Shown here in pieces: positions 14,717 to 23,027 of a DNA stretch of 64,000 nt. The stretch comes from Streptomyces sp. ITFR-21 (lineage in GTDB: Bacteria; Actinomycetota; Actinomycetes; Streptomycetales; Streptomycetaceae), in contig NZ_CP134605.1 in assembly GCF_031844685.1 (NCBI RefSeq), positions 4,833,001 to 4,897,000 of the forward strand. The letters are read 5' to 3'. Below the pieces are notes generated by a model that saw nothing but the letters and a program-made list of their open reading frames with translations, was not told the origin of the DNA and searched no databases. How positions within the stretch are numbered: the stretch's first letter is position 1; each line of letters opens with the position of its first letter. The position numbers and the translations under genes are program-made.

Positions 14717-16015
14717 GTGAAGCGCAAGCTCATCGCGGCGATCGGCGTCGCGACCATGTTCGCTGCTGTGGCGGCCTGCGGGTCGAACGACAAGAAGGAC
14801 GACAAGGCCGCGGCCAATCCGGCCGACCGCTCCGGCGCGGTGACCGTGTGGCTGATGGCGGAGTCCCAGAGCACCTGGCCGGAGCTGGTGAAGAACACCA
14901 CCGCCCAGTTCAAGGCGAAGTACCCCAAGGTCACCCTGAAGATCCAGTACCAGCAGTGGAGCGACAAGATCCAGAAGCTGGACGCCGCGCTGTCCGGCTC
15001 CAGCGCTCCCGACGTGGTCGAACTCGGCAACACCGAGACCCAGACCTACATCCTCAACGGCGCCCTCGCCCAGGTGGACAAGTCGCAGTTCGCCAACTCC
15101 GGCACCTGGATCAAGGGCCTGGAGGACACCTGCACCTACCAGGGCAAGCTGTTCTGCGTGCCGTACTACGCCGGCGCCCGGGTGGCCGTCTACAACGCCG
15201 CCGACTTCAAGGCCGGCACCGGCTCCGACGCCTTCCCCGCCACCGAGGACGCGCTGACCGCGGCCCTGGACAAGATCGAGGCCAAGAAGGGCGCCGACAA
15301 GACCTACTCGTCGCTCTACCTGCCCGGCCAGTACTGGTACGCGGCCATGTCGTACGTGAAGGCGTACGGCGGCGCCATCGCCACCACCGACGGCACCAAG
15401 TGGACCGCCAGCCTGGAGACCCCGCAGGCGCAGCAGGGCATCCAGCACTACATCGACCTGGTCAAGAAGTACAACCACGGCGACCAGACCAAGGACGAGG
15501 CCGACCAGGACGCCGTCGCGGCCCAGCAGAAGGCCGGCCTGATCTACGGCAACGGCTGGGAGGCGGGCAGCATCATCACCCCGCCGAGCGGCAACGCCAA
15601 GCTCAAGGACGACATCAAGACGGCCACCATGCCCGGCCCGAACGGCAAGGCGCTGCCGTCCTTCATCGGCGGCTCGGACCTCGCGGTGGTCAGCAAGTCC
15701 AAGGTGCAGGACCTGGCCAAGGAGTTCATCGCCGACTACACCAGCGAGAAGAACGAGGCCATCCTGGTCACCAAGGCGACGCTGCCGAACAACACCACGC
15801 AGCTGGAGCCGATGAAGGCCGACCCGGCCACCGCCGCCGCCGCCAACGCGGTGCCGGACGCCTGGTTCACCCCGATCGCGCCCGGCTGGGCCGCGATCGA
15901 GAAGCAGGGCGTGCTCAAGACGATGCTGCTCGACATCCTGAAGGGCAAGTCCGTCGCGGCGGCCACCAAGGAAGCCGACGACAAGATCAACTCGCTGATC
16001 AACAACGCCGCCTGA
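14717..16015 (+). CDS. dasA: Chitobiose-binding lipoprotein DasA (ABC transporter)
   Basis: A 432-residue extracellular solute-binding lipoprotein. The signal peptide MKRKLIAAIGVATMFAAVAA ends at lipobox Cys21 (VAAC), and the mature family-1 sugar-binding fold follows (VTVWLMAESQSTWPELV, APDVVELGNTETQ). In S. coelicolor DasA captures N,N'-diacetylchitobiose for DasBC, with the shared ATPase MsiK supplying energy; no ATPase gene is present in this cluster, as there. The GTG at 14717 follows GGAGGGTGG. A strong hairpin after the stop separates it from dasB. Confidence 0.95.
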   Translation: MKRKLIAAIGVATMFAAVAACGSNDKKDDKAAANPADRSGAVTVWLMAESQSTWPELVKNTTAQFKAKYPKVTLKIQYQQWSDKIQKLDAALSGSSAPDVVELGNTETQTYILNGALAQVDKSQFANSGTWIKGLEDTCTYQGKLFCVPYYAGARVAVYNAADFKAGTGSDAFPATEDALTAALDKIEAKKGADKTYSSLYLPGQYWYAAMSYVKAYGGAIATTDGTKWTASLETPQAQQGIQHYIDLVKKYNHGDQTKDEADQDAVAAQQKAGLIYGNGWEAGSIITPPSGNAKLKDDIKTATMPGPNGKALPSFIGGSDLAVVSKSKVQDLAKEFIADYTSEKNEAILVTKATLPNNTTQLEPMKADPATAAAANAVPDAWFTPIAPGWAAIEKQGVLKTMLLDILKGKSVAAATKEADDKINSLINNAA

Positions 16016-16030
16016 TCCGGCGCCGGCCAT

Positions 16031-16067
16031 CGGGGAGGGCGGTCCGCGCTGCGGGCCGCCCGCCCCG
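16031..16067 (+). terminator. Intercistronic hairpin between dasA and dasB
   Basis: Fifteen-base arms (CGGGGAGGGCGGTCC, 16031-16045; GGGCCGCCCGCCCCG, 16053-16067) pair around a 7-nt loop with one mismatch and one G-U pair. It may attenuate read-through or protect the dasA 3' end, giving more binding protein than permease. Confidence 0.6.
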
Positions 16068-16144
16068 GTCTCCCGGCACCGAACCGGCCGCCGGCCCGCA
16101 CACCGGCATGGACTCCGGTATGGACACCGAAGAAAGGTCAGCAG

Positions 16145-17146
16145 ATGAGTGCCGCCGATACGCACGAACCGGTGGTGGGGGGCCGCCCGTCGAGCCCGCC
16201 GCCGGCCTCGCACCGGCCCGTCCTGACAGGCCCCGGCCGCCCCGGCCGCCGCAACCACGGGCGCAGAACGCTGCCGTATCTGCTGATCGCCCCCGCGCTG
16301 CTGGTCATGATCGCGGTGCTGGGCTACCCGCTGGTCGACACCCTGGTGCTGTCCTTCCAGGACGAGCGGCGCAACAACCTCTGGATGGGCACCTCCCCGC
16401 CGTGGGTGGGCCTGGACCAGTACACCTCGGTGCTCGGCGACGGCGAGTTCTGGGGGGTGGTGGTCCGCACCGCGCTCTTCGTGGTCGTCTGCGTCGTGGG
16501 CACCATGGGCCTCGGGCTGCTGATCGCCCTGCTGATGACGCAGGTGTCCGACTGGGTGCGCGTCACCATGAGCTCGGTGCTGATCGCGGTGTGGGCGATG
16601 CCGCTGCTGGTCGCCACCTCGGTCTTCAAGTTCATGTTCGACTCCGACTACGGCCTGGTGGACCAACTCCTCACCCGGCTGCCCGGCGTCGACTACACCG
16701 GCCACAACTGGTTCCTCGACCCGACCACCGGCATGGGGATCATCGCGATCCTGGTCGTCTGGGGCGCCATCCCCTTCATCGCCATCAGCCTGCACGCCGC
16801 CCTCACCCAGGTCCCCAAGGAACTGGAGGAGGCGGCGCGGATCGACGGCGCCAAGGGCCTGGGGATCTTCCGGTTCGTCACCTTCCCGGTGATCAAGCCG
16901 GTGTTCGTGATGACCAGCACGCTCTCGGTGATCTGGGACTTCGGCGTCCTCGGCCAGATCCTGCTGATGCGCAACGGCACCCCCGAGCAGGACTACCAGG
17001 TGCTCGGCCTGTACGCGTACACCCAGGCGTTCACGGTCAACTCCTTCAGCCGGGGAGCGGCCATCTCGATCATCTCGGTGCTGCTGCTGTCCGGCGTCGC
17101 CGTCTACTACCTGCGCCAGCTGCTGAAGATCGGAGAGGTCGAGTGA
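16145..17146 (+). CDS. dasB: ABC transporter permease DasB
   Basis: A 333-residue MalF-type sugar permease with six membrane spans. The first (LLIAPALLVMIAVLGYPLVDTLVLSF) follows a cytosolic Pro/Arg-rich N-terminus. The EAA loop that contacts the ATPase reads EEAARIDGAKGLGIFRFVTFP. It forms the membrane channel with DasC for chitobiose uptake. The stop overlaps the dasC GTG by 4 bp. Confidence 0.95.
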   Translation: MSAADTHEPVVGGRPSSPPPASHRPVLTGPGRPGRRNHGRRTLPYLLIAPALLVMIAVLGYPLVDTLVLSFQDERRNNLWMGTSPPWVGLDQYTSVLGDGEFWGVVVRTALFVVVCVVGTMGLGLLIALLMTQVSDWVRVTMSSVLIAVWAMPLLVATSVFKFMFDSDYGLVDQLLTRLPGVDYTGHNWFLDPTTGMGIIAILVVWGAIPFIAISLHAALTQVPKELEEAARIDGAKGLGIFRFVTFPVIKPVFVMTSTLSVIWDFGVLGQILLMRNGTPEQDYQVLGLYAYTQAFTVNSFSRGAAISIISVLLLSGVAVYYLRQLLKIGEVE

Positions 17147-18039
17147 GCATCGCCGCCAGGTCCGGCCCCGCGACCGGACCCGTGACCGCCCCCGCCGCCC
17201 GGCCCGCCTACCGCCACGTGAAGAAGCGCAGGACCGGCTGGAACGTGCTCGGCCTGGTCGTCGCGGTGATCATGGCCTTCCCGGTCTACTGGATGGTCAT
17301 CACCGCGCTGCGGCCCAGCCAGGAGATCCTCAGCTACAAGCAGAAGCTGTACCCGAGCTCGGTGACGCTCGCCCAGTTCCGACGGGCGATCGACATGCCG
17401 AACTTCTGGGACAACGTCAAGAGCAGCGTGATCATCTCGGTGTTCTCGGTCGTCATCGCCATCGGCATCGGCCTGCTGGCCGCCTACGCGCTCGGCCGGT
17501 TCCGGTTCTGGGGCCGCAAGGGGCTGATGATCACCCTGCTGGTGGTCCAGCTGATCCCGGCCACCTCGATGCTGATCCCGATCTACATCCAGCTCAACAA
17601 GGCCGGCGGCCTCAACCAGTACTGGGGCGTCATCGCCGTCTACTCGGCCACCACCCTGCCCTTCGCGGTGTGGATGCTGCGCGGCTTCATCGTCAACATC
17701 CCCCGCGAGCTGGAGGAGTCGGCGATGGTGGACGGCTGCAGCCAGATGGCGGCCTTCCGCCGCGTGGTGCTGCCGCTGCTCGCGCCCGGCCTGGTCGCGG
17801 CCTCCATCTACGCCCTGATGACGGCGTGGAACGAGTACCTGTTCGCGTACGTGCTCCTGCAGGACAACGACAAATACACGCTCAGCGTCTGGCTGCTCAA
17901 GTTCAACACCACGCGCGGCACCGACTACGGCGCCCTGATGGCCGGCTCGATCCTCATCGCGCTGCCCGTGGTGGTCTTCTTCCTGTTCGTCCAGCGCAAG
18001 GTGGCCTCCGGTCTGACGGCCGGAGCGGTGAAGGGATGA
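17143..18039 (+). CDS. dasC: ABC transporter permease DasC
   Basis: A 298-residue MalG-type sugar permease with six spans. The EAA loop is EESAMVDGCSQMAAFRRVVLP, and the C-terminus ends FVQRKVASGLTAGAVKG, the family's usual close. It is the second membrane half of the chitobiose importer. The GTG start overlaps the dasB stop, and the stop overlaps the ATG of the GH3 gene (ATGA), so dasB, dasC and dasD form one coupled unit. Confidence 0.95.
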   Translation: MSIAARSGPATGPVTAPAARPAYRHVKKRRTGWNVLGLVVAVIMAFPVYWMVITALRPSQEILSYKQKLYPSSVTLAQFRRAIDMPNFWDNVKSSVIISVFSVVIAIGIGLLAAYALGRFRFWGRKGLMITLLVVQLIPATSMLIPIYIQLNKAGGLNQYWGVIAVYSATTLPFAVWMLRGFIVNIPRELEESAMVDGCSQMAAFRRVVLPLLAPGLVAASIYALMTAWNEYLFAYVLLQDNDKYTLSVWLLKFNTTRGTDYGALMAGSILIALPVVVFFLFVQRKVASGLTAGAVKG

Positions 18040-19607
18040 CCGTCATTTCCGTCGACTCCCCCGCGGACACCCCCTCCGAGCCCGGCGGCTCGGGAGGTGC
18101 CCCCATCACTCGCGACGCGCTCACCGTCCTCCAGCCGGGCTTCGTCGGCACCAGCGCGCCCGCGTGGCTGCTGCGCCAGCTGGCCGAAGGACTCGGCTCG
18201 GTCGCCCTGTTCGCCCGCAACATCGAGTCGCCCGGACAGCTGGCGGCGCTCACCGCCCAGCTGCGGGAGGTACGCCCCGACGTGCTGGTCGCCGCGGACG
18301 AGGAGGGCGGTGACGTCACCCGGCTGGAGGCCCGGGGCGGCTCGTCCTTCCCCGGCAACCTCGCGCTCGGCGCGGTCGACGACCTCAAGCTGACCCGGGC
18401 GGTGGCCGCCGAACTCGGCCGCCGGCTCGCCGTGTGCGGGGTCAACCTCAACTGGGCGCCGTCGGCGGACGTCAACTCCGACCCGGGCAACCCGGTGATC
18501 GGGGTCCGGTCCTTCGGCGCCGACCCGGAACTGGTCGCCCGCAACACCGCGGCCTACGTGGAAGGGCTCCAGTCGGCCGGCGTGGCGGCGTGTGTCAAGC
18601 ACTTCCCCGGCCACGGCGACACCGCCACCGACTCCCACCACGCGCTGCCGCGCATAGACGTCGACCCCGACACGCTGCGCTCGCGCGAACTGGTGCCGTT
18701 CCGGGCGGCGCTCGCGGCCGGCAGCAAGGTGGTGATGAGCGCCCACATCCTGGTGCCCTCGCTCGACCCGGAGCTGCCCGCGACCCTCAGCCCGGCCGTG
18801 CTCACCGGCCTGCTGCGGGCGCCGAGCTCCGAGGGCGGCCTCGGCTACGAGGGGCTGATCGTCACCGACGGCATCGAGATGCAGGCGATCGCGGCCACGT
18901 ACGGCATCGAGCGCGGCACCGTGATGGCGCTGGCGGCCGGCGCGGACGCGATCTGCGTGGGCGGCGGCCTCGCCGACGAGCAGACCGTGCTGACGCTGCG
19001 GGACGCGATCGTGGCCGCGGTACGGGACGGATCGCTGCCCGCCGAGCGGCTCGCCGACGCGGCCGGCCGGGTACGGGCCCTGGCCGCGTGGACGGCCGCG
19101 CAGGCCGGGGCGGGGGTGGCCGCGGCGCTCGCGCAGGGCGCGGACATCGGGCTGGAGGCGGCCCGCCGGGCGCTGCGGATCACCCGCGCGGACCGGTTCA
19201 CCCCGCTGGACCAGCCGCCGTTCGTGGCCGCCTTCACCCCGATGGCCAACATCGCCGTCGGGGAGGGCACCCCGTGGGGTGTGGCGGCCGAGCTGACACG
19301 GCTGCTGCCCGGCACCCGGACGGCCACCTACCGGGCGGCCGACGCCGAGGGCGACCTGGCCGGCTTCGTGGCGCGGGTGCTGGCGGCGGCCGGGCCGAGC
19401 CGCCTGGTCGTGGTGGTCAGGGACGCCCACCGGCACCCCTGGATGGCCGTGGCGCTGGCCGCGGTGGTGGCCGAGCGCCCCGGCACGATCGTGGTCGAGA
19501 TGGGCGTCCCGCAGTCCCCGCCGACCGGCGCGCTGCACATCGCCACGCACGGCGCCGCCCGCGTCTGCGGCGAGGCGGCGGCGGAGGCCATCGTCAGCGC
19601 GCGCTGA
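18036..19607 (+). CDS. dasD: GH3 family beta-N-acetylhexosaminidase (DasD-like)
   Basis: A 523-residue intracellular glycosidase without signal peptide. NagZ-type GH3 signatures: KHFPGHGDTATDSHH (His189, His193 and the Asp-His acid/base dyad in the flexible loop) and VTDGIEM, with Asp278 as nucleophile. A C-terminal domain of about 180 residues follows. It should split imported chitobiose to GlcNAc; murein recycling substrates are an alternative. It is translationally coupled to dasC, consistent with immediate processing of the imported sugar. Strong hairpins end the operon. Confidence 0.9.
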   Translation: MTVISVDSPADTPSEPGGSGGAPITRDALTVLQPGFVGTSAPAWLLRQLAEGLGSVALFARNIESPGQLAALTAQLREVRPDVLVAADEEGGDVTRLEARGGSSFPGNLALGAVDDLKLTRAVAAELGRRLAVCGVNLNWAPSADVNSDPGNPVIGVRSFGADPELVARNTAAYVEGLQSAGVAACVKHFPGHGDTATDSHHALPRIDVDPDTLRSRELVPFRAALAAGSKVVMSAHILVPSLDPELPATLSPAVLTGLLRAPSSEGGLGYEGLIVTDGIEMQAIAATYGIERGTVMALAAGADAICVGGGLADEQTVLTLRDAIVAAVRDGSLPAERLADAAGRVRALAAWTAAQAGAGVAAALAQGADIGLEAARRALRITRADRFTPLDQPPFVAAFTPMANIAVGEGTPWGVAAELTRLLPGTRTATYRAADAEGDLAGFVARVLAAAGPSRLVVVVRDAHRHPWMAVALAAVVAERPGTIVVEMGVPQSPPTGALHIATHGAARVCGEAAAEAIVSAR

Positions 19608-19672
19608 GCCCCGGGACCGGGCGCCGGGCCGCTTCCCCGAGCCCCGGCGCCCGGTCACGGTACGAAGACGGG

Positions 19673-19702
19673 CCGGGGTCCGGAGCCGGCCCCGGACCCC
19701 GG
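19673..19702. terminator. Terminator 1 between convergent dasD and nagB
   Basis: Perfect 11-bp stem CCGGGGTCCGG (19673-19683) with CCGGACCCCGG (19692-19702), 8-nt loop. Confidence 0.75.
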
Positions 19703-19712
19703 CGCGGGAACC

Positions 19713-19751
19713 GCGGACGGGCTGGACCCCCCATGGGTCCAGCCCGTCCGC
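19713..19751. terminator. Terminator 2 between convergent dasD and nagB
   Basis: Perfect 17-bp stem from 19713-19729 (starts GCGGACGGGCTGGACCC) and 19735-19751, with a 5-nt loop. Long enough to act in both directions; the dasD and nagB stops are 178 bp apart. Confidence 0.85.
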
Positions 19752-19784
19752 CGTATCCGCCCGGCGCGGCGGAAGCCGTTGCGG

Positions 19785-20570
19785 TCACAGGCCCTGCCAG
19801 TCGGGCTTGGCGGCGAAGGTGGCCCGGAAGTACGGCGCCAGCTTGAGCTCGGAGGCCGCCGCCTCGTCCACCACGACGGTCGCGTGCGGGTGCAGCTGGA
19901 GCGCCGAGGCCGGCACGACCGCGGCGACCGGGCCCTCCACGGTCTGCGCGATCGCCTCCGCCTTGCCCTCGCCGGTGGCCAGCAGCACCAGGTGCCGGGC
20001 CTCCAGGATGGTGCCTATGCCCTGCGTGATGACGTGGTGCGGCACCTGGGAGATGTCGCCGCCGAAGAAGCGGGCGTTGTCCACCCGGGTCTGCTCGGTG
20101 AGGGTCTTGATCCGGGTCCTGGAGGCCAGCGACGAGCAGGGCTCATTGAACCCGATGTGGCCGTCGGTGCCGATGCCCAGCAGCTGGAGGTCCACCCCGC
20201 CGGCCGACGCCAGTGCCGCGTCGTACGCCTCGCAGGCCGCTAGCACGTCCGGCGCCGAGCCGTCGGGGCCGAGGAAGGCGTCCGGCGACAGCCCCAGCGG
20301 CTCCACCACCTCGCGCAGCACCACCGACCGGTACGACTCCGGGTGCCCGGCGGGCAGCCCCACGTACTCGTCCAGCTGGCACACCCGGGCCCGCGAGGCG
20401 TCCACCGCGCCGCCCCTGACCAGCCCGGCCAGCGCCTGGTACACGGGCAGCGGGGTCGATCCGGTCGCCACCCCCAGCAAAGCGTCCGGCTTCCGGCGCA
20501 ACAGGCCGGCCACGGCCTCCGCGATGAGTTCGCCGCCTGCCGCGGCGTCCGGGACGATGACAACTTCCAC
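19785..20570 (-). CDS. nagB: Glucosamine-6-phosphate deaminase
   Basis: A 261-residue isomerase/deaminase converting glucosamine-6-phosphate to fructose-6-phosphate and ammonia, which joins amino-sugar catabolism to glycolysis. Motifs: ATGSTPLPVYQAL (phosphate loop), CQLDEYVGLP (general base Asp), and LLGIGTDGHIGFNEP (catalytic His). The length is near the short bacterial form. A dre site 30 bp upstream places it under DasR. The start TTCCACGG context gives MEVVIVPDA from ATG 20570. Confidence 0.96.
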   Translation of the reverse strand: MEVVIVPDAAAGGELIAEAVAGLLRRKPDALLGVATGSTPLPVYQALAGLVRGGAVDASRARVCQLDEYVGLPAGHPESYRSVVLREVVEPLGLSPDAFLGPDGSAPDVLAACEAYDAALASAGGVDLQLLGIGTDGHIGFNEPCSSLASRTRIKTLTEQTRVDNARFFGGDISQVPHHVITQGIGTILEARHLVLLATGEGKAEAIAQTVEGPVAAVVPASALQLHPHATVVVDEAAASELKLAPYFRATFAAKPDWQGL

Positions 20571-20599
20571 GGGAGCCTGCCGATCTGGAAGAGGGTGAG

Positions 20600-20615
20600 C
20601 GTGGTATAGACCAAT
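20600..20615 (-). promoter_or_regulatory. DasR-responsive element (dre) of nagB
   Basis: On the minus strand the site reads ATTGGTCTATACCACG, matching the dre consensus at 12 of 16 positions with the TGGTCT-A-ACCA core intact. It lies 30-45 bp upstream of the nagB ATG. Confidence 0.85.
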
Positions 20616-20730
20616 CTAGCAGAGGGCTCCCCCGCACCGTGCGCCGGCACCGTCGCCGGGGGCGGGCGGGTGGGTTGTAACACGGGGGATACGGCGTGGA
20701 CGCCGGCAGGGGCGGAAAGCACTTCGGGCC

Positions 20731-20925
20731 GCGGTGCCGGGAGAGGACCCTCAACCTCTCCAGCACCGCAGCCCGGAGCTGCCGTCGGCGCCACGACCGG
20801 TGGGGTGTGCGGTCCCCAAGGGTCGCTGACGGCGCCGACCAGGGAGGCTTCGGGCGTAGTCAGGGCAGAGAACGCCGTGGCCTCGATCCGCGCTCCTGTG
20901 CGGGGAGCGCGGAGGTTCTTCGTAT
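20731..20925 (-). ncRNA. Candidate small RNA, scr5239-like by position and regulation
   Basis: The 490-bp gap between nagB and the sensor-kinase gene holds two strong structures. One is a two-tier hairpin (GCGGTGC/GCACCGC at 20731-20769 enclosing GGAGAGG/CCTCTCC). The other is a 9-bp perfect hairpin (CCGCGCTCC, 20888-20896; GGAGCGCGG, 20904-20912). A dre site abuts at 20931. In S. coelicolor the conserved 159-nt sRNA scr5239, which depends on DasR, lies in the equivalent gap before SCO5239. The minus strand is inferred because it puts dre at the promoter and the two-tier hairpin at the 3' end; strand and ends are not proven. Confidence 0.6.
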
Positions 20926-20930
20926 CCAAT

Positions 20931-20946
20931 TGTGGACTAGACCACT
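20931..20946. promoter_or_regulatory. DasR-responsive element in the nagB / sensor-kinase intergenic region
   Basis: TGTGGACTAGACCACT matches 13 of 16 dre consensus positions and is almost a perfect palindrome (GTGG-ACTAGA-CCAC). It is about 120 bp upstream of the kinase start and about 360 bp from nagB, so it fits control of the candidate sRNA and/or the kinase gene. Confidence 0.8.
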
Positions 20947-21064
20947 CGCGGTTGTCCATGGGCCGTCCACGGATTCGTAGCGAACCGCACGGTGGATTCC
21001 CGCCGGAACCCGCCGCGAAACCGGCCACCGGCCGTCGGCCGCGCCGGACGGTACGCTCGCAGGC

Positions 21065-22522
21065 GTGCCCTCCATGAACGACCTCGTACGCGAGCACACG
21101 GCCCTCGACGACTCCGACCTCGAATGGCTGCATCTGCTCGTCTCGGAGTGGCAGCTGCTCTCCGACCTCTCCTTCGCCGACCTGGTGCTGTGGGTGCCGA
21201 CCCGCGACGGCAGCCGCTATGTCTCGGTGGCCCAGATGCGGCCGAACACCGGGCCCACCTCCTACCAGGACGACATGGTCGGCCACCTCGTCCCCCGCGG
21301 CCGGCGACCGCTGCTGGACGTGGCGCTCGACGAGGGCCGGATCGTCCGCGAGGGCGACCCGGAGTGGCGCGAGGAGGTGCCGGTCCGGGTCGAGTCCATC
21401 CCGGTACGGCGCAACGGGCGGGTGCTCGGGGTGATCGCCCGCAACACCAACCTGCTCACCGTCCGCACCCCCAGCCGGCTCGAACTCACGTACCTGCAGA
21501 GCGCCTCCGACCTGGCGCAGATGATCGCGGCCGGCGCCTTCCCCTTCCCCTCCGAGCACGTCGACATGGACGCCTCGCCGCGGGCCGGTGACGGGCTGAT
21601 CCGGCTGGACGCCGAGGGCCTGGTCCAGTACGCCAGCCCCAACGCGCTGTCCGCGTACCACCGGCTGGGCCTGGCCGCCGACCTGGTGGGCCACCACCTC
21701 GGCCGGGCCACCGCCGAGCTGGCCCCCGAGCGCGGCCCGGTGGACGAGGCCATGGTCAAGCTGGCCAGCGGCTGGGCGCCACGCGAGTTCGAGGTCGAGG
21801 GCGGCGACGGGGTGATCCAGCTCCGGTCCATCCCGCTCAAACCCAAGGGCACGCACATCGGTTCGCTGGTGCTGCTCCGCGACGTCACCGAACTGCGGCG
21901 CCGCGAGCGGGAGCTGATCACCAAGGACGCCACCATCCGGGAGATCCACCACCGGGTGAAGAACAACCTTCAGACGGTCGCCGCGCTGCTGCGCCTGCAG
22001 GCCCGGCGGATGGACTCCGAGGCGGCCCGGGAGGCGCTGGACGAGGCGGTACGGCGGGTCGGCTCGATCGCCATCGTGCACGAGACGCTGTCCCAGACGT
22101 TGGACGAGCGGGTCGAGTTCGACGAGATCGCGGACCGGGTGCTGGCGATGGTGGCGGAGATCTCACCCGGTCGGGTCAACGTCCGGCGGACCGGGAAGTT
22201 CGGCATCCTCACCGCGGAGATCGCCACGCCGCTGTCCATGGTGCTCACCGAACTGCTGCAGAACGCGCTGGAGCACGGGTTCGGGGCGGGGGGGTCGGGG
22301 TCGGTGGAGGTCGCGGTGCGGCGGGGGCGCGACCAGGTCACGGTCGCCGTCGAGGACGACGGCCGCGGTCTGCCGCCCGGCTTCGACGCCCAACGGGCGG
22401 GCAATCTCGGCCTCCAGATCGTCCGGACGCTGGTGGTGGGCGAGTTGTCCGGCACCTTCGACATGCTCCCCGCGGCGGCGGGGGGGACCCGGGTGGTGCT
22501 GGAGCTCCCGCTGGTGGGGTGA
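21065..22522 (+). CDS. pdtaS: PdtaS-type cytosolic sensor histidine kinase
   Basis: A 485-residue soluble kinase with no membrane span. An N-terminal GAF-like sensor (residues about 1-150), a PAS-like domain (about 175-285), a HisKA_2 dimerisation/phosphorylation helix with IREIHHRVKNNLQTVAALLRL, and a HATPase domain (LTELLQNALEHGF, DDGRGLPPGF, GNLGLQIV) follow in order. Homologues phosphorylate the ANTAR antiterminator PdtaR; that partner gene is not in the window. GTG at 21065 or ATG at 21074 are both possible. A DasR site lies upstream, and a strong terminator follows. Confidence 0.9.
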   Translation: MPSMNDLVREHTALDDSDLEWLHLLVSEWQLLSDLSFADLVLWVPTRDGSRYVSVAQMRPNTGPTSYQDDMVGHLVPRGRRPLLDVALDEGRIVREGDPEWREEVPVRVESIPVRRNGRVLGVIARNTNLLTVRTPSRLELTYLQSASDLAQMIAAGAFPFPSEHVDMDASPRAGDGLIRLDAEGLVQYASPNALSAYHRLGLAADLVGHHLGRATAELAPERGPVDEAMVKLASGWAPREFEVEGGDGVIQLRSIPLKPKGTHIGSLVLLRDVTELRRRERELITKDATIREIHHRVKNNLQTVAALLRLQARRMDSEAAREALDEAVRRVGSIAIVHETLSQTLDERVEFDEIADRVLAMVAEISPGRVNVRRTGKFGILTAEIATPLSMVLTELLQNALEHGFGAGGSGSVEVAVRRGRDQVTVAVEDDGRGLPPGFDAQRAGNLGLQIVRTLVVGELSGTFDMLPAAAGGTRVVLELPLVG

Positions 22523-22618
22523 GAGGAAGGTAGGGGAGCGGGGGGCCGCGGGGGAGCCGCGCGGGGCCGTGCGGGCCGTGAACTGCTGAACTGCGAGCGG
22601 GCGTTGCGGGGCAAAAAG

Positions 22619-22651
22619 AAGAGCCCCGTACCTGTGGGTACGGGGGCTCTT
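22619..22651. terminator. Bidirectional terminator between pdtaS and wblE
   Basis: A stem of 14 bp, AAGAGCCCCGTACC (22619-22632) with GGTACGGGGGCTCTT (22637-22651, one bulged G), closes a TGTG loop. A-rich sequence (GCAAAAAG) precedes it and TCTTCG follows it, so each strand ends its hairpin in a T-rich stretch. Confidence 0.85.
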
Positions 22652-22710
22652 CGCGATGCTGCGCGTATTGGCAGGTGCTGCGCGCTGCGGCTCGGGAAGA
22701 AGACTGTTGA

Positions 22711-22968
22711 TCAGGCTGTGGCGTTACGGGCCCGGTTGCGGGCGGCGCGGCGCTTCATCGCACGACGCTCGTCCTCGCTGAGGCCACCCCACACACCGGC
22801 GTCCTGGCCGCTTTCCAGCGCCCACTGAAGGCACTGGTCCATGACGGGACACCGGCGGCAGACGGCCTTGGCTTCCTCGATCTGCAGCAGCGCAGGACCG
22901 GTGTTGCCGATGGGGAAGAAGAGCTCGGGGTCTTCCTCGCGGCAAACGGCGCGGTGACGCCAGTCCAT
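22711..22968 (-). CDS. wblE: WhiB-family iron-sulfur regulator WblE
   Basis: An 85-residue Wbl protein. The four cluster cysteines are Cys9, Cys37, Cys40 and Cys46 (CxxC plus flanking Cys), followed by GVWGGLSEDER and a basic C-terminus (RRAMKRRAARNRARNATA). These proteins bind a 4Fe-4S cluster and associate with region 4 of the principal sigma factor; WblE-type members (WhiB1 in mycobacteria) respond to redox signals or nitric oxide. The ATG at 22968 gives the standard MDWRHRAVC start. Stacked inverted repeats lie upstream. Confidence 0.95.
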   Translation of the reverse strand: MDWRHRAVCREEDPELFFPIGNTGPALLQIEEAKAVCRRCPVMDQCLQWALESGQDAGVWGGLSEDERRAMKRRAARNRARNATA

Positions 22969-22990
22969 GGCTGCTCCAACTCCTTGTGTG

Positions 22991-23007
22991 ACAAGCACGT
23001 TGCTTGT
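22991..23007 (-). promoter_or_regulatory. Inverted repeat in the wblE leader
   Basis: ACAAGCA (22991-22997) and TGCTTGT (23001-23007) are perfect arms with a 3-bp spacer, 23 bp upstream of the wblE ATG. CTTGTGTGACAAG at 22983-22995 is an overlapping smaller inverted repeat, so alternative hairpins can form close to the ribosome-binding site. Confidence 0.55.
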
Positions 23008-23010
23008 GAA

Positions 23011-23027
23011 TGTGAACGCTTTCACGA
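23011..23027 (-). promoter_or_regulatory. LacI/GntR-like palindrome upstream of wblE
   Basis: TGTGAACGCTTTCACGA contains GTGAA-CGCT-TTCAC. It sits next to the preceding repeat. The rest of the 320-bp gap up to 23288 (between wblE and the lipid-kinase stop) holds an AT-richer stretch around 23185-23210 that may contain the promoter, and no ORF. Confidence 0.5.

Noticed and set aside
19785..19800. A rho-independent poly-T terminator for nagB
   Set aside because: No T-run follows; termination is assigned to the two G/C hairpins at 19673-19751.
20670..21077. A 135-codon plus-strand ORF in the nagB-kinase gap
   Set aside because: It has no ribosome-binding site and mixed third-position composition, and it is better explained by structured RNA.
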